A stretch of DNA of 64,000 bases from Actinomadura terrae (GCF_022751215.1 NZ_JAICDG010000002.1:1116001-1180000), one strand, 5' to 3'. Shown: positions 52,311 through 61,380, counted from the first letter of the stretch. Program-made: numbers and translations. The notes: generated by a model from the sequence alone, not told the origin.

Positions 52311-54919
52311 AGCAGCTCCGCGAGCAGTTCGGCGAGGTGCCGGGCGCGCACGCCGGTGCCGTCGGCGATCTGCGTGCGGCAGGAGAACCCGTCCGCCAGC
52401 ACGGTCGTCCCCGGGTCGGCGTCGCGGACCCGGGGCCACAGCCCCAGCTCGGCGGCCCCGACCGAGACCTCGTAGTGGCCGCGCTCGAAGCCGAAGTTGC
52501 CCGCCAGGCCGCAGCAGCCCACGTCGAGGACCTCGGCCTGGACGCCCGCGCGGCGCAGCACCTCCGTGTCGGCGTCGAACCCCCAGATCGCGTGCTGGTG
52601 GCAGTGCGGCTGGGCGATGGCGGCGCGTCCGGTGCCGGGCGGCGGCGCGGTGATCGCCTCCGGTGCCCGGTCCAGCAGGAACTCCGACAGTGAGTGGGTC
52701 CGCTTCGCCACGAGTTGGACGTCGGAGTCGTCCGACAGCAGCTCGGGGGCGTCGGAGCGGAACACCGCCGCGCAGCTCGGTTCGAGCGCGACCACCGGCG
52801 TCCCGGCGCGCTTGATCGCCCGGTCGAGCAGCGGCGCGTGGGCCAGCGCGTTCACCGGGCCCGGCGCGAGCGCCGCCAGCCGCGCCCACACGGGGAGCCA
52901 GCCCATCGAGTAGTGCGCGGGCGGGCGGATCCGGCGGCGGTAGTGGTGGGAGAGGAACTCCGCCTTGTAGGTCGCCATGTCCACGTTGACCGGGCAGTCG
53001 CCGCGGCATCCCTTGCAGGCCAGGCACAGGTCGAGGGCCTCGTGGACGTCCTTGGACCGCCAGCCGTCCTGGACGGTGGAGTCCGCCCCGCCGTCGGCCA
53101 TGCCGCGCATCATCTCCAGCAGCAGCCGTGCCCGCCCGCGCGTGGTGTGCTTCTCCTCGTGGGTCACGCGGTAGCTCGGGCACATCACGCCGCCGGACGA
53201 TGACCGGCACCGCCCGATCCCGACGCAGCGCGCCGCCGCGTGCGTGAAGCGGTTGTGGTCGGCGGGGAAGTGGAAGTGCGTGTGCGGCTCGTCCGGGTGG
53301 TAGCCGCGCCGGTCGAGGTTCTCGTCCAGCCGGTACACGCCCGGGTTCTCTGACAGCGGCCCGGCCTGCACGGGCGCGGCGACCTTCCCCGGATTCATCC
53401 GGTCGCCCGGATCGAAGATCCGCTTGCACCGGCCGAACAGCGCGACGACCTCCTCGCCGAACATGATCGGCAGCAGCTCGGCGCGCGACTGGCCGTCGCC
53501 GTGCTCGCCCGACAGCGACCCGCCGTAGGAGGCGACGAGGCGCGCGGCGCGGTCGGCGAACCGGCGGTAGGTCTGGACGCCGTCGGAGTCCTCCAGGTCG
53601 AACGGGATCCGGGTGTGGACGCAGCCCTGCCCGAAATGCCCGTACAGCGCGACCGGGTCGTAGCCGAACCCGGCGATCAGCGCGCGGAAGTCGCGCAGGT
53701 AGTCGCCGAGCCGCTCGGGCGGCACCGCCGCGTCCTCCCAACCTTCGTGGGTGTCCACGCCGCCCGGCGGGTACGCGGTCGCGCCGAGGCCCGCCTCGCG
53801 GACCTTCCACAGCCGCTCCTCCTCGTCCGGGTCGTCGAGGTAGGCGACCCGCGGATCGTACTCGGAGCGGTGGACGCCCTCCAGCAGCGCCTCGGCCCGC
53901 TCGTCGGCCTGCTCGCGGGTGTCGCCGCCGAACCGGACCATGAGCCACCCCGCGCCGTCGGGCACGTCGCGCAGCGTGCTCTCCTTCGACACGTGCTCGG
54001 TGCGGGCCAGGTCGATGAGCGTCTGGTCGATTCCTTCGAGCGCGAGCGGCTGGTGCCGCGCCACCTCCGGGACGGCGTCGCCCGCGTCGGCGATGTCGTC
54101 GAAGCCGAGCACGACCAGCGACTGGAACGGCGGCACCGGGAACACCGTGATCTCGGCCTGGAGCACGGTGACCAGCGTCGACTCGCTGCCGACGAGCGCG
54201 CGGGCGAGGTCGAAGCCGTTCTCGGGCAGCAGCGAGTCCAGGTTGTAGCCGGAGATCCGGCGCGGGATGTCGGGGTAGCGGGTGCGGATGAGGGCGAGGT
54301 TCGCGTCGACCAGCTCGCGCAGCTCCCGGTAGATCTCCGCGCGGCGCCCGCCTTCGGCGATGATCCGCTCGTACTCCGCCGCGTCCGTGGGGCCGACCCA
54401 CATTCGGGTGCCGTCGTAGGTCAGCACCTCCAGGCGCACGACGGAGTCGGCCATCTTGCCGTACGCCTGCGCGGACGCGCCGCAGGAGTTGTTGCCGACC
54501 ATCCCGCCGATCGTGCACGCGTCGTGCGTGGACGGCTTCGGCCCCACCATCAGCTCGTGCGCGGCGAGTTCGGCGTTCAGGTCGTCCAGGCAGGCCCCGG
54601 GCTCGACGACCGCGCGGCGGCGGTCGGCGTCCAGCGAGACCAGCCGGTCGCAGTACCTGGACCAGTCGATCACGACGGCGGCGTTGCAGCACTGCCCGGC
54701 GAGGCTCGTCCCGCCGCCCCGGGACAGCACGGGCACGTCGTGCTCGCGGCAGACCGCGACCGCCTCGACGGCGGCGTCGACATCGCGGGGGACGACCACG
54801 CCGATCGGCGGCTGCCGGTAGCTGGACGCGTCGTGCGCGTAGATCGCCCGTGACCCGGCGTCGAAGCGCACCTCGCCGTCGACCCTGGCCGTGAGATCGC
54901 GTTCCAGCGTGGCGAACAT
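52307..54919 (-). CDS. FAD-binding and Fe-S oxidoreductase fusion (GlcD-GlcF / D-lactate dehydrogenase type)
   Basis: An 870-residue fusion. The N-terminal half is a PCMH-type FAD domain (PVLSRGGGTSLAGQCCN and GGMVGNNSCGASAQAYGK) with a FAD-linked oxidase C-terminus (SGEHGDGQSRAELLP). The C-terminal half has Fe-S ligands in CLACKGCRGDCPVNVDM and an earlier CVGIGRCR...CPSY pattern. CCG-type cysteines follow (VGCCGLAGNFGFE). Such fusions oxidise D-2-hydroxy acids such as lactate or glycolate and pass electrons to quinone. The ATG at 54919 fits the family N-terminus. It is the first gene of a four-gene coupled operon. Confidence 0.95.
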   Translation of the reverse strand: MFATLERDLTARVDGEVRFDAGSRAIYAHDASSYRQPPIGVVVPRDVDAAVEAVAVCREHDVPVLSRGGGTSLAGQCCNAAVVIDWSRYCDRLVSLDADRRRAVVEPGACLDDLNAELAAHELMVGPKPSTHDACTIGGMVGNNSCGASAQAYGKMADSVVRLEVLTYDGTRMWVGPTDAAEYERIIAEGGRRAEIYRELRELVDANLALIRTRYPDIPRRISGYNLDSLLPENGFDLARALVGSESTLVTVLQAEITVFPVPPFQSLVVLGFDDIADAGDAVPEVARHQPLALEGIDQTLIDLARTEHVSKESTLRDVPDGAGWLMVRFGGDTREQADERAEALLEGVHRSEYDPRVAYLDDPDEEERLWKVREAGLGATAYPPGGVDTHEGWEDAAVPPERLGDYLRDFRALIAGFGYDPVALYGHFGQGCVHTRIPFDLEDSDGVQTYRRFADRAARLVASYGGSLSGEHGDGQSRAELLPIMFGEEVVALFGRCKRIFDPGDRMNPGKVAAPVQAGPLSENPGVYRLDENLDRRGYHPDEPHTHFHFPADHNRFTHAAARCVGIGRCRSSSGGVMCPSYRVTHEEKHTTRGRARLLLEMMRGMADGGADSTVQDGWRSKDVHEALDLCLACKGCRGDCPVNVDMATYKAEFLSHHYRRRIRPPAHYSMGWLPVWARLAALAPGPVNALAHAPLLDRAIKRAGTPVVALEPSCAAVFRSDAPELLSDDSDVQLVAKRTHSLSEFLLDRAPEAITAPPPGTGRAAIAQPHCHQHAIWGFDADTEVLRRAGVQAEVLDVGCCGLAGNFGFERGHYEVSVGAAELGLWPRVRDADPGTTVLADGFSCRTQIADGTGVRARHLAELLAELL

Positions 54920-55038
54920 ACGTCGGCAACTACCCGGGCCGCCGATTCTAACCTCGCACCCGCCGCCGGCAGGGCCTACGCGCAGGTCAGTGCGGGGGTT
55001 GCGGGCTTGACCCGGCGATGACCGAAAGGGGGTGGGCC

Positions 55039-55062
55039 GTTTAGGCGATCTCAAGTGGGTAG
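55039..55062 (+). promoter_or_regulatory. SigB/SigF-type promoter of the gas-vesicle operon
   Basis: GTTT (55039-55042), 14 bp, then GGGTAG (55057-55062) fits the GNNT-N14/16-GGGTAY form described for actinobacterial SigB/SigF-like factors except for the last base. Sites with the same GGGTAG lie before mrpE and before the sigma gene in this window. Confidence 0.6.
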
Positions 55063-55072
55063 ACGTTGCGGC

Positions 55073-55089
55073 ATGTCCACTTTGGACAT
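55073..55089. promoter_or_regulatory. 17-bp palindrome in the gvpA leader
   Basis: ATGTCCA and TGGACAT are perfect 7-bp arms around CTT. It starts about 10 bp after the GGGTAG box and ends 27 bp before the gvpA start, so it lies at or just after the predicted transcription start. That is a good place for a repressor or for a small mRNA hairpin. Confidence 0.5.
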
Positions 55090-55116
55090 ATTTCTCCGAT
55101 CACAGGAGGGGATGAC

Positions 55117-55554
55117 ATGACTGGGCCGATCGCCCAGCAGGCACCGAACACCGCCCAGAGCGGCAGGTCCGGCAGCGGGCTCGTCGACGTCGTCGACCTG
55201 ATCCTGGAGAAGGGGCTGGTCATCGACCTGTACGCGCGGGTGTCGCTGGTGGGGATCGAGATCCTCACGGTGGACGTGCGGATCGTCGTCGCCAGCGTCG
55301 ACACCTACCTCCGGTTCGCCGAGGCCGTGAACCGGCTCGACATCGCCCACGACGGCACCTCGCAGGGGCTGCCGCAGTTCGTCGAAGGCCTGGAGGAGGG
55401 GGGCGCGAAGAAGAAGACGCGCGGTGCCCTCCAGGGCGCTTCGGAGAAGCTGAAGGAGACCTTCGGCGGCGGCGACTCCGACGATTCCGACTCCGAGAAG
55501 GAATCGGAGCCCGCGCGGCGCCGCTCCCGCAAGAAGGAGGACGACGACTCATGA
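55117..55554 (+). CDS. gvpA: Gas vesicle protein GvpA, with charged C-terminal tail
   Basis: A 145-residue GvpA-family protein. The core (about 20-85) reads [19 protein letters not shown] and [19 protein letters not shown], the helix-strand-strand-helix unit that forms the vesicle wall. After it come about 58 residues rich in Lys, Glu, Asp and Ser, ending in an acidic DDDS. Classical wall proteins are only about 70 residues, but longer tails occur in actinobacteria. AGGAGGGG lies about 6 bases before the ATG. It is the first gene of the gvp operon. Whether actinomycetes make real vesicles is unclear. Confidence 0.95.
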   Translation: MTGPIAQQAPNTAQSGRSGSGLVDVVDLILEKGLVIDLYARVSLVGIEILTVDVRIVVASVDTYLRFAEAVNRLDIAHDGTSQGLPQFVEGLEEGGAKKKTRGALQGASEKLKETFGGGDSDDSDSEKESEPARRRSRKKEDDDS

Positions 55555-56297
55555 CGACCCCGCAGTACGTGTACGGGGTGACCCGCAAGGGGAGGGCGCT
55601 CCCCGACGGCGTGACCGGGCTGGACGGCAAGCCGGTGACGCTGGTGGCGGACGGCGAGTGCGCCGCGCTCGTCTCCGACCTGCCGGCCGGCCGGGCGCTC
55701 GGCGAGCGCGCCGACCTGGAGGCGCACCAGCGGGTGCTGAACGCGCTGGTCGAGGCGGGCACCGTCGTGGTGCCGCTGCGGTTCGGGGCGGCGATGGCCG
55801 GGCCCGAGGCCGTGCGGGACGAACTGCTCGCCGCGAACTCCGACCGGTTCGCCCCCATGCTGGACCGCCTGGAGGGCCGGGTCGAGCTGCGGCTGCGCGG
55901 CACCTACGTCCAGGAGACCGTGCTCCGCGAGATCATGACGGCCGACCCGGAGATCGCCGAGCTGTCGAAGCGGCTGCGCGAGGTGCCCGCCGACGCGGCC
56001 GACGCCGTCTACTACGACCGGATCCGGCTCGGCGAGCTGATCGCGGGCGCGATGGAGCGGCTCCGCGAGAACGACGCCCAGGCGCTGCTGGAGGGCGCCG
56101 CCCCGCTGGCCGAGGCCGTCCTGCCGAGGCCGCCCGCCCGCGAGGAGGACGTCGTGGACGCCTCCTTCCTCGTCCGCACCGAGCGGCGCGCCGAGTTCGA
56201 CGCGGCCGTCGAGGAACTGGGCCGCGCGCACGCCGACCGCGTCCGGCTCCGGCTCGTGGGGCCGCTGCCGCCCTACGACTTCGTCCCGGAGGCGTGA
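55551..56297 (+). CDS. gvpF: Gas vesicle protein GvpF/GvpL family
   Basis: 248 residues of the GvpF/L family, which have a ferredoxin-like N-terminal part ([27 protein letters not shown]) and a helical second domain ([22 protein letters not shown], VVPLRFG). The C-terminal strand is [16 protein letters not shown]. GvpF binds GvpA and is thought to help nucleate assembly. The ATG overlaps the gvpA stop as ATGA. A second family member, gvpL, lies further down the operon. Confidence 0.95.
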   Translation: MTTPQYVYGVTRKGRALPDGVTGLDGKPVTLVADGECAALVSDLPAGRALGERADLEAHQRVLNALVEAGTVVVPLRFGAAMAGPEAVRDELLAANSDRFAPMLDRLEGRVELRLRGTYVQETVLREIMTADPEIAELSKRLREVPADAADAVYYDRIRLGELIAGAMERLRENDAQALLEGAAPLAEAVLPRPPAREEDVVDASFLVRTERRAEFDAAVEELGRAHADRVRLRLVGPLPPYDFVPEA

Positions 56298-56300
56298 GCG

Positions 56301-56561
56301 ATGGGGCTGTTCACCGGACTGCTGACGCTGCCGCTCGCGCCCGTGCGCGGCGTGACCTGGCTGGCCGAGACGCTGGTCACGCAGGCGGAGGAGCGGCTCT
56401 ACGACCCGGGGCGTATCAACGCCGAGCTGCAAGGGCTCGCCGACCGGGTCGCCGACGGCGAGCTGACCGAGGAGGAGGCCGCCGCGCTGGAGGACGAGCT
56501 GTTCGAGCGGCTGATCGAGGGCCGCCGCCGCGCCGGGGCCCTGGGCGGGGCGGGTGGATAG
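56301..56561 (+). CDS. gvpG: Gas vesicle protein GvpG
   Basis: An 86-residue helical protein with the GvpG pattern: LFTGLLTLPLAPVRGVTWLAE at the N-terminus, then an amphipathic, acidic segment AEERLYDPGRINAELQGL and ELTEEEAAALEDELFERL. GvpG is a required minor assembly protein. It begins 3 bases after gvpF. Length matches actinobacterial GvpG. Confidence 0.93.
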   Translation: MGLFTGLLTLPLAPVRGVTWLAETLVTQAEERLYDPGRINAELQGLADRVADGELTEEEAAALEDELFERLIEGRRRAGALGGAGG

Positions 56562-56564
56562 CCC

Positions 56565-56828
56565 ATGCCGATGGACGCGTCCAAGGCCGCCGCGCGCGCG
56601 GTCGAGCACGTCACCGCCATGACCGGCCGCAGCGCCGAGTCCGTCGTCGGGATGGAGCGCACGGACGGGGACGGCTGGCGGGTCACGGTCGAGGTCGTGG
56701 AGACCCGCCGCATCCCCGACTCCGCCGACATCCTGGCGGTCTACGAAACCGAGGTGGACGCGGACGGCGAACTCGTCGCCTACCGCCGCGTCCGCCGCTA
56801 CCCGCGCGGCCGGGTCGAAAGGGAGTGA
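56565..56828 (+). CDS. gvpO: Gas vesicle protein GvpO
   Basis: An 87-residue protein of the GvpO family. ARAVEHVTAMTGRSAESVVG is followed by DGWRVTVEVVETRRIPDS and DILAVYETEVDADGELVAYRR. The family is needed for vesicle formation in haloarchaea and occurs throughout actinobacterial gvp clusters. In Streptomyces clusters gvpO normally comes before gvpA, while here it lies between gvpG and gvpJ. It is 3 bases from gvpG. Confidence 0.93.
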   Translation: MPMDASKAAARAVEHVTAMTGRSAESVVGMERTDGDGWRVTVEVVETRRIPDSADILAVYETEVDADGELVAYRRVRRYPRGRVERE

Positions 56829-56834
56829 ACGGGG

Positions 56835-57251
56835 TTGAGTGAGATGTCCTGGACCGGTGCGCGGTCGCCGCTCGCCGGGGGGAGCCCGCCGGGCGGCGGG
56901 TCGGCGAACCTGGCCGACCTGCTGGAGCGCATCCTCGACAAGGGGATCGTGATCGTCGGGGACGTCCGGGTGAACCTGCTCGACATCGAGCTTCTGACGA
57001 TCAAGCTGCGGCTGCTGGTGGCCTCGGTCGACCGCGCCAAGGAGATGGGCATCGACTGGTGGGAGCACGACCCGTCGCTGTCGTCCAGGGCCCGGCGGGA
57101 AGACGGCGTCGAGGGCGGCCGCGACCGGGAGCTGGAAGAGGAGAACCGGCGGCTGCGCGAGCGGCTCGCCGCGCTGGAGGCCGGTGCCTCGGAAGCCGGT
57201 GTCTCGGAAGCCGGTGAGGGCGCCGAGCCGCGGAGGGGGAGCGGATCATGA
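56835..57251 (+). CDS. gvpJ: Gas vesicle protein GvpJ (GvpA/J/M family)
   Basis: About 138 residues. The GvpA-like core (about 25-85) reads NLADLLERILDKGIVIVGDV and LLDIELLTIKLRLLVASVD, followed by WWEHDP, the usual mark of GvpJ. A Glu/Arg-rich coiled-coil (DRELEEENRRLRERLAALE) and a low-complexity Ala/Gly/Glu end come after. Start is uncertain: TTG 56835 has AAAGGGAG about 10 bases upstream, while ATG 56844 lacks a good site. It is a minor wall or tip protein. Confidence 0.92.
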   Translation: MSEMSWTGARSPLAGGSPPGGGSANLADLLERILDKGIVIVGDVRVNLLDIELLTIKLRLLVASVDRAKEMGIDWWEHDPSLSSRARREDGVEGGRDRELEEENRRLRERLAALEAGASEAGVSEAGEGAEPRRGSGS

Positions 57252-58027
57252 CCGAGGCGCAGGTGTCCGGCGGCACGGCCGTCTACCTGTACGGGGTGGC
57301 GCGCGACCTGGACCCGGCCGCGCTGCCCGTCGCCGGGGTGGCGGGCGCGCCCGTACGGGGCGTGCTCGCCGCCGGGCTGACCGCGCTGGTCAGCACCGTC
57401 CGGCTGGAGGAGTACGGCGAGGCGGCGCTGCGCGCGAACATGGAGAACATGGCCTGGCTGGAGGCGACCGCCCGCACCCACCACGAGGTCGTGGACCGGG
57501 CCGCGCGGGCGGCGCCGACCGCCCCGGTCCGCATCGCGACGATCTACAGCGACGACGACCGGGTGGCCGAGGTCCTGACGGCCGAGGGCGACCGCTTCGG
57601 CGAGATCCTGGACCGCGTCGCCGGGCGGACGGAATGGGGCGTCAAGGCCTACGCGGTTCCCGCTCCGGTTTCGGACGGCGGGGACGCCCCGTCCGCCGAT
57701 ACCGGTTCGGGTACCGCCTACCTGCGCGGCCGCCAGCGCGAGCAGCGCCGCCGCGCCGACGCGGGACGCCGGCTCGCCGAACTGGCGGGCGAGCTGCACG
57801 CCGAGCTCGCCGGGCGCGCGGTGGCGTCCCGGCACCACCCGGCGCAGGACGCGCGGCTGTCCGGACGCGCCGACGTCCAGGTCCTCAACGCCGCGTACCT
57901 GCTGGACGACGACCGGGTGGAGGAGTTCCGCGCGGCTGTGCGGGCGGCGGGGGAGCGGGTGCCCGACCTCGACGTGGAGGTGACGGGCCCGTGGCCGCCC
58001 TACTCCTTCATCGAAGGGGACCGGTGA
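57248..58027 (+). CDS. gvpL: Gas vesicle protein GvpL (GvpF/L family)
   Basis: 259 residues, the second GvpF/L member. Pattern: VYLYGVARDLDPAALPVAG, a helical middle with AWLEATARTHHEVVDRAARA and PVRIATIYSDDDRVAEVL, and the end DLDVEVTGPWPPYSFIEGD. A variable charged insert occupies about 140-175. The ATG overlaps the gvpJ stop (ATGA). It is thought to bind several other Gvp proteins during assembly. Confidence 0.94.
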   Translation: MTEAQVSGGTAVYLYGVARDLDPAALPVAGVAGAPVRGVLAAGLTALVSTVRLEEYGEAALRANMENMAWLEATARTHHEVVDRAARAAPTAPVRIATIYSDDDRVAEVLTAEGDRFGEILDRVAGRTEWGVKAYAVPAPVSDGGDAPSADTGSGTAYLRGRQREQRRRADAGRRLAELAGELHAELAGRAVASRHHPAQDARLSGRADVQVLNAAYLLDDDRVEEFRAAVRAAGERVPDLDVEVTGPWPPYSFIEGDR

Positions 58028-58260
58028 CCACCAGCCTCGACACCGGCCTCGACACCGGCCGCGGCGCCCCGATGGAGCGGATCGCGCTGGTCGACCTGCT
58101 GGACCGGCTGCTGGCCGGCGGCGTCGTCATCGCGGGCGACCTGGTGATCTCCGTCTCCGGCGTCGACCTGGTGCGGGTGTCGCTGCGCGCGCTGATCACG
58201 ACCGTCCTGGACGAGACGTCCGACGAGTGGCTGTCCGGAGGAGGAGGAGAGGCATCGTGA
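58024..58260 (+). CDS. gvpS: Gas vesicle protein GvpS (GvpA/J family)
   Basis: A 78-residue, short GvpA-like protein: IALVDLLDRLLAGGVVIAGD followed by LVISVSGVDLVRVSLRALI, then a Gly/Glu end. It is the third A/J-type core in the operon, in the position of gvpS in Streptomyces-type clusters. The GTG at 58024 overlaps the gvpL stop (GTGA), and its own stop overlaps gvpK. Confidence 0.9.
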   Translation: MTTSLDTGLDTGRGAPMERIALVDLLDRLLAGGVVIAGDLVISVSGVDLVRVSLRALITTVLDETSDEWLSGGGGEAS

Positions 58261-58550
58261 CCCGTCCGAGCGAACCGGCTTGGAAGCTGCGCACCGACCC
58301 CGAGTCCGTCGAGCGGGACCTCGTGAAGCTGGTGCTGACGCTGGTGGAGCTGATCCGGCAGCTGATGGAGCGGCAGGCGCTGCGCCGCGTCGACGGCGGC
58401 GACCTGTCCGACGAGCAGGTCGAGGAGCTGGGGCTGGCGCTGATGCGGCTGAACCACGCGATGACCACGCTCAAGGACCACTTCGGCCTGGACGACCACG
58501 ACCTCAACCTCGACCTGGGCCCCCTCGGCCCGCTCCTCCCGCCCGACTGA
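58257..58550 (+). CDS. gvpK: Gas vesicle protein GvpK
   Basis: A 97-residue helical protein of the GvpK family: [20 protein letters not shown], then [20 protein letters not shown] and [20 protein letters not shown], with a short Leu/Asp/Pro tail. It is the last gene of the operon, overlapping gvpS by GTGA. No gvpN follows, as is usual in Streptomyces-type clusters. Its end meets the convergent mrpD gene with 3 bases between (after frameshift correction). Confidence 0.94.
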   Translation: MTRPSEPAWKLRTDPESVERDLVKLVLTLVELIRQLMERQALRRVDGGDLSDEQVEELGLALMRLNHAMTTLKDHFGLDDHDLNLDLGPLGPLLPPD

Positions 58551-58553
58551 GCG

Positions 58554-60291
58554 TCACCCCCAGGGGAGCTGGAGGAGGGCGAGGGCGCCGACCCCGGCGA
58601 CCAGCCAGGCGACGTAGTCGCCGACGTGCCCGGAGTGGGCCGCGCGGAGCCGGTCCAGCGCGCCGTGCACCGGCGCTGGCGGACGGAGGTCGCGCGTGCC
58701 CAGCCAGCCGACCGCCACGGCCAGCGCCGCCGCTCACCGTCCACAGCTCCAGCGGGTGCCCGTGCGGCGGGGCGTGATGGCCGTGGAGCACGGTGGCGCC
58801 GTAGCCGTCGGTGAACGCCTCGACGGCCGCGGTCATGGCCCGGCCGGGCAGCAGGACGAGCGCCGCCGTCCCGGCGGTGAGCAGGAGGCCGGGGGCGAGC
58901 ATCGTCCAGGGCAGGTCGATCAGCCGGGGCGTCGTCTCCGGATCCTCGTGGGCCTCCGACTGATGTTGCGCCGGACGTCCCACACCGTGGAAGACGTGCA
59001 GCCACACGCGCAGCACGGCCCCGCCGGTCAGCGCGGACACGAGGACCCCCAGCGGGGCCACCCACCACCAGCCGGTGGCCTGCGCGGCGTGCTCGGTGAC
59101 GGCCTTCCCCGTCCAGGTCCCGAGCGGCGGCAGCCCGGCCAGGCCGAGCCCGGCCAGCAGGAACACCCAGCCGGTGACGCGCAGCGGCCGCCCCCGGCCG
59201 TGCAGCTCGTCCTCGTCCACGGTCTCGAACCGGTTGAGCAGTGCCCCGGCCCCGAGGAACAGCGCGGCCTTCACGCCCGCGTGCCCGGCGACGTAGTACG
59301 CGACCCCCGCCAGCGAGTCCTCGTCGAGCGGGGCCAGGCCGAGGATGAGCAGCCCGACATGACTGATCGTCGAGTACGCCAGCAGCCGTTTGATGTGCCG
59401 CTGCGACACGCACAGCACCGACCCGAGCAGCGCGGTCACCGTCCCGGCGACGACGAGGGTCCGGACGACGGCCGGGTCGGCGATCGCCTCGTGGAACGTC
59501 GCCCAGTACAGCCGCGCGACCCCGTACACGCCGAGTTCGACCATCACCCCGGAGAACAGCACGCACACCGGAGTGGGCGCGACGGCGTGCGCGTCCGCCA
59601 GCCAGAAGTGGAACGGCACCACGGCCGCCTTGACCAGGAACCCGGTGGACACCAGCACGAACCCGGCCACCACCACCGGACGCGGCGCGCCGCCCAGCTT
59701 CTCGCCGAGCGCGGCGAACCCCAGCTCGCCGGTCTGCGCGTACAGGACGCCGATGCCGGTCAGCGAGACGTACGCGCCGAGGGAGTTGACGACGCCGAAG
59801 TTCAGCGCGCCGTGCACGGTCCTCGGCTCCTCGGCCAGGTAGCCGGTGAGCGCGTAGGCCACCACGCTCATCAGCTCGAAGAACACGAACGCGTCGAACA
59901 GGTCGCCGGTCAGCGTGAACGCGCACATCGCCCCGGCGAACAGCAGCAGCAGCGCGTGGAAGACCGCCTGCACCTCGGCGAAGTACCGCCAGGTGAACAC
60001 CATCGCGGCCAGCGTCAGCAGGACGACCAGCAGCGCCAGCCCGGCCGACAGCGGGTCCGCGACGAGCGGGATGCCGTTCCCGGCCGTCCCGCCCCCGGGA
60101 CGCCAGCCGCCGAGCCACTCCACGACCGTGCCGTCGAGCGAGTCGTGCAGCACCAGGCCGAGCAGGGCCGCGGTCGCCAGCGCCGCGAGGAGGGCCAGGG
60201 AGTCCACGATCTGGCGCGGCAGCCACCGCCCGCCCGCCGCCAGGACCGCCGCCGTCACCACCGGGACCGCGAAGGCCGCCTGAAGGATCAC
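58554..60291 (-). CDS. mrpD: Mrp-type antiporter subunit D (NuoN/NuoM-like), frameshifted at the C-terminus
   Basis: About 578 residues with some 14 membrane helices. It belongs to the proton-translocating family of complex I-like subunits: helix pattern [20 protein letters not shown], the Glu in [14 protein letters not shown], the Lys in [20 protein letters not shown] and in [20 protein letters not shown]. The frame as read runs to 58504, antisense into gvpK, with a nonsense Arg/Gly tail. Moving one frame at about 58726-58736 gives [18 protein letters not shown] and ends LQLPWG at 58554, a proper C-terminus. So there is a one-base indel here. The start is GTG 60291. Confidence 0.9.
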
Positions 60292-60327
60292 CGCTCCCGC
60301 TCCACGGACATCACCGCTCCCGCTCCA
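60287..60327. repeat. 18-bp direct repeat at the mrpC/mrpD junction
   Basis: ATCACCGCTCCCGCTCCA occurs at 60287-60304 and 60310-60327, a 23-bp period. On the coding strand the first copy read encodes the end of mrpC (LERER, stop), and the second supplies the purine-rich ribosome site and start of mrpD. A local duplication seems to have made the intercistronic start signal. Confidence 0.7.
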
Positions 60328-60664
60328 GGGACCGCAGCGCGTCCGGGTCGAGGGTGCCCCGGCGCTTGGCCACCTGCACGGCCAGCGCCAGCAGCAGGGC
60401 GGTGACGGTCGAGCCGACGACGATGTCGGTCAGCGTGAGCGCCTGGACGACCGGGTCCACGACCGGCGTCCGCGAGTCGGTCAGGTCGGAGAACACCGGC
60501 GCGGTGCCGCCCTTGCGGTAGCCGATGCTCGGCAGCAGCACGTAGGTCGAGGACTGCGCCACCGACAGGCACACGACCGCGTGGACGAGATGGTGGCTGG
60601 TCACCAGCCCGTAGACGCCGACGAGCATGATCCATCCGGCCGCCAGGTAGGGGATCAGGCTCAC
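60311..60664 (-). CDS. mrpC: Mrp-type antiporter subunit C (NuoK-like)
   Basis: 117 residues with three helices: [40 protein letters not shown] and [20 protein letters not shown]. It keeps the NuoK-type pattern with [15 protein letters not shown], typical of MrpC. The GTG at 60664 overlaps the mrpB stop (GTGA). With D it forms the complex I-like ion channel part of the module. Confidence 0.93.
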   Translation of the reverse strand: MSLIPYLAAGWIMLVGVYGLVTSHHLVHAVVCLSVAQSSTYVLLPSIGYRKGGTAPVFSDLTDSRTPVVDPVVQALTLTDIVVGSTVTALLLALAVQVAKRRGTLDPDALRSLERER

Positions 60665-61380
60665 GTCCGCTCCGTCCGGCCGCCGTTGATGAGCAGCGCC
60701 TGCTCGAAGAACCGCGCCAGCACCAGCACCAGCGCGCACCCGACCTCGGCTCCGACGGCGGCGTTCAGCGCGGGGACGCTGTGCGTGCCGCGCGCGTCCG
60801 GCGCCAGCGTGCTCGCCGCCAGCGCCAGCAGCACGAACACGGCCGCCGCGGACGCCTCGCCGACCTCGAACGCGGGCATCGGCCGCAGCCTGCGCAGCGT
60901 CGGGTAGTCCCCGGCCAGGTAGAGCAGGTGGACGGCGGTGCCGAGCACCACGCCGCCCTGAAAGCCCCCGCCGGGCGAAAGGTTGCCGTGCGCGATGACG
61001 TACACGCCCACCACCAGCGTCACCGGCAGCAGCACCAATCCCGCCAGCCGCAGCGCGTCGGACACGTCCGCCGGTCCGTGCCGCAGTTCCCCGCCCGCCG
61101 CCTCGTACTCGTCCCGGACGGCCCGCAGCAGCACCACCGCGCCCAGCGCCGCCGCGAGCAGGATCAGCTCCTCGCCGACGGTGTCGAAGGCGCGCTGGTC
61201 GAAGTTGACCGAGGAGACGATGTTCTTGGTGTCCTGCGCCAGCCCGGCGGGCACCGCGCGGTCGGAGTAGGGGTGGAAGGCGCCGCCGAACTCCGGCAGC
61301 GCGCGAAACGCCTGGACCACCAGCGCCGCCGTCGCGCCCGTCCCGGCGGCGAACAGCGCCAGCCGGCCCCGGGGCCTCAC
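60661..61380 (-). CDS. mrpB: MbhE-MrpB fusion, antiporter subunit B
   Basis: A 239-residue membrane protein in two parts. Residues 1-90 (TKNIVSSVNFDQRAFDTVGE, then ILLAAALGAVVLLRAV) match the MbhE-type domain that normally ends MrpA. Residues 115-235 are the MnhB domain (VYVIAHGNLSPGGGFQGGVV). The fusion supplies a piece of the missing large MrpA subunit. GTG 61380 overlaps the preceding stop (GTGA). Confidence 0.9.
   Translation of the reverse strand: MRPRGRLALFAAGTGATAALVVQAFRALPEFGGAFHPYSDRAVPAGLAQDTKNIVSSVNFDQRAFDTVGEELILLAAALGAVVLLRAVRDEYEAAGGELRHGPADVSDALRLAGLVLLPVTLVVGVYVIAHGNLSPGGGFQGGVVLGTAVHLLYLAGDYPTLRRLRPMPAFEVGEASAAAVFVLLALAASTLAPDARGTHSVPALNAAVGAEVGCALVLVLARFFEQALLINGGRTERT

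Noticed and set aside
55066..55116. Earlier in-frame start for gvpA
   Set aside because: It would lie inside the leader palindrome, and the AGGAGGGG site fits only ATG 55117, where the family N-terminus begins.
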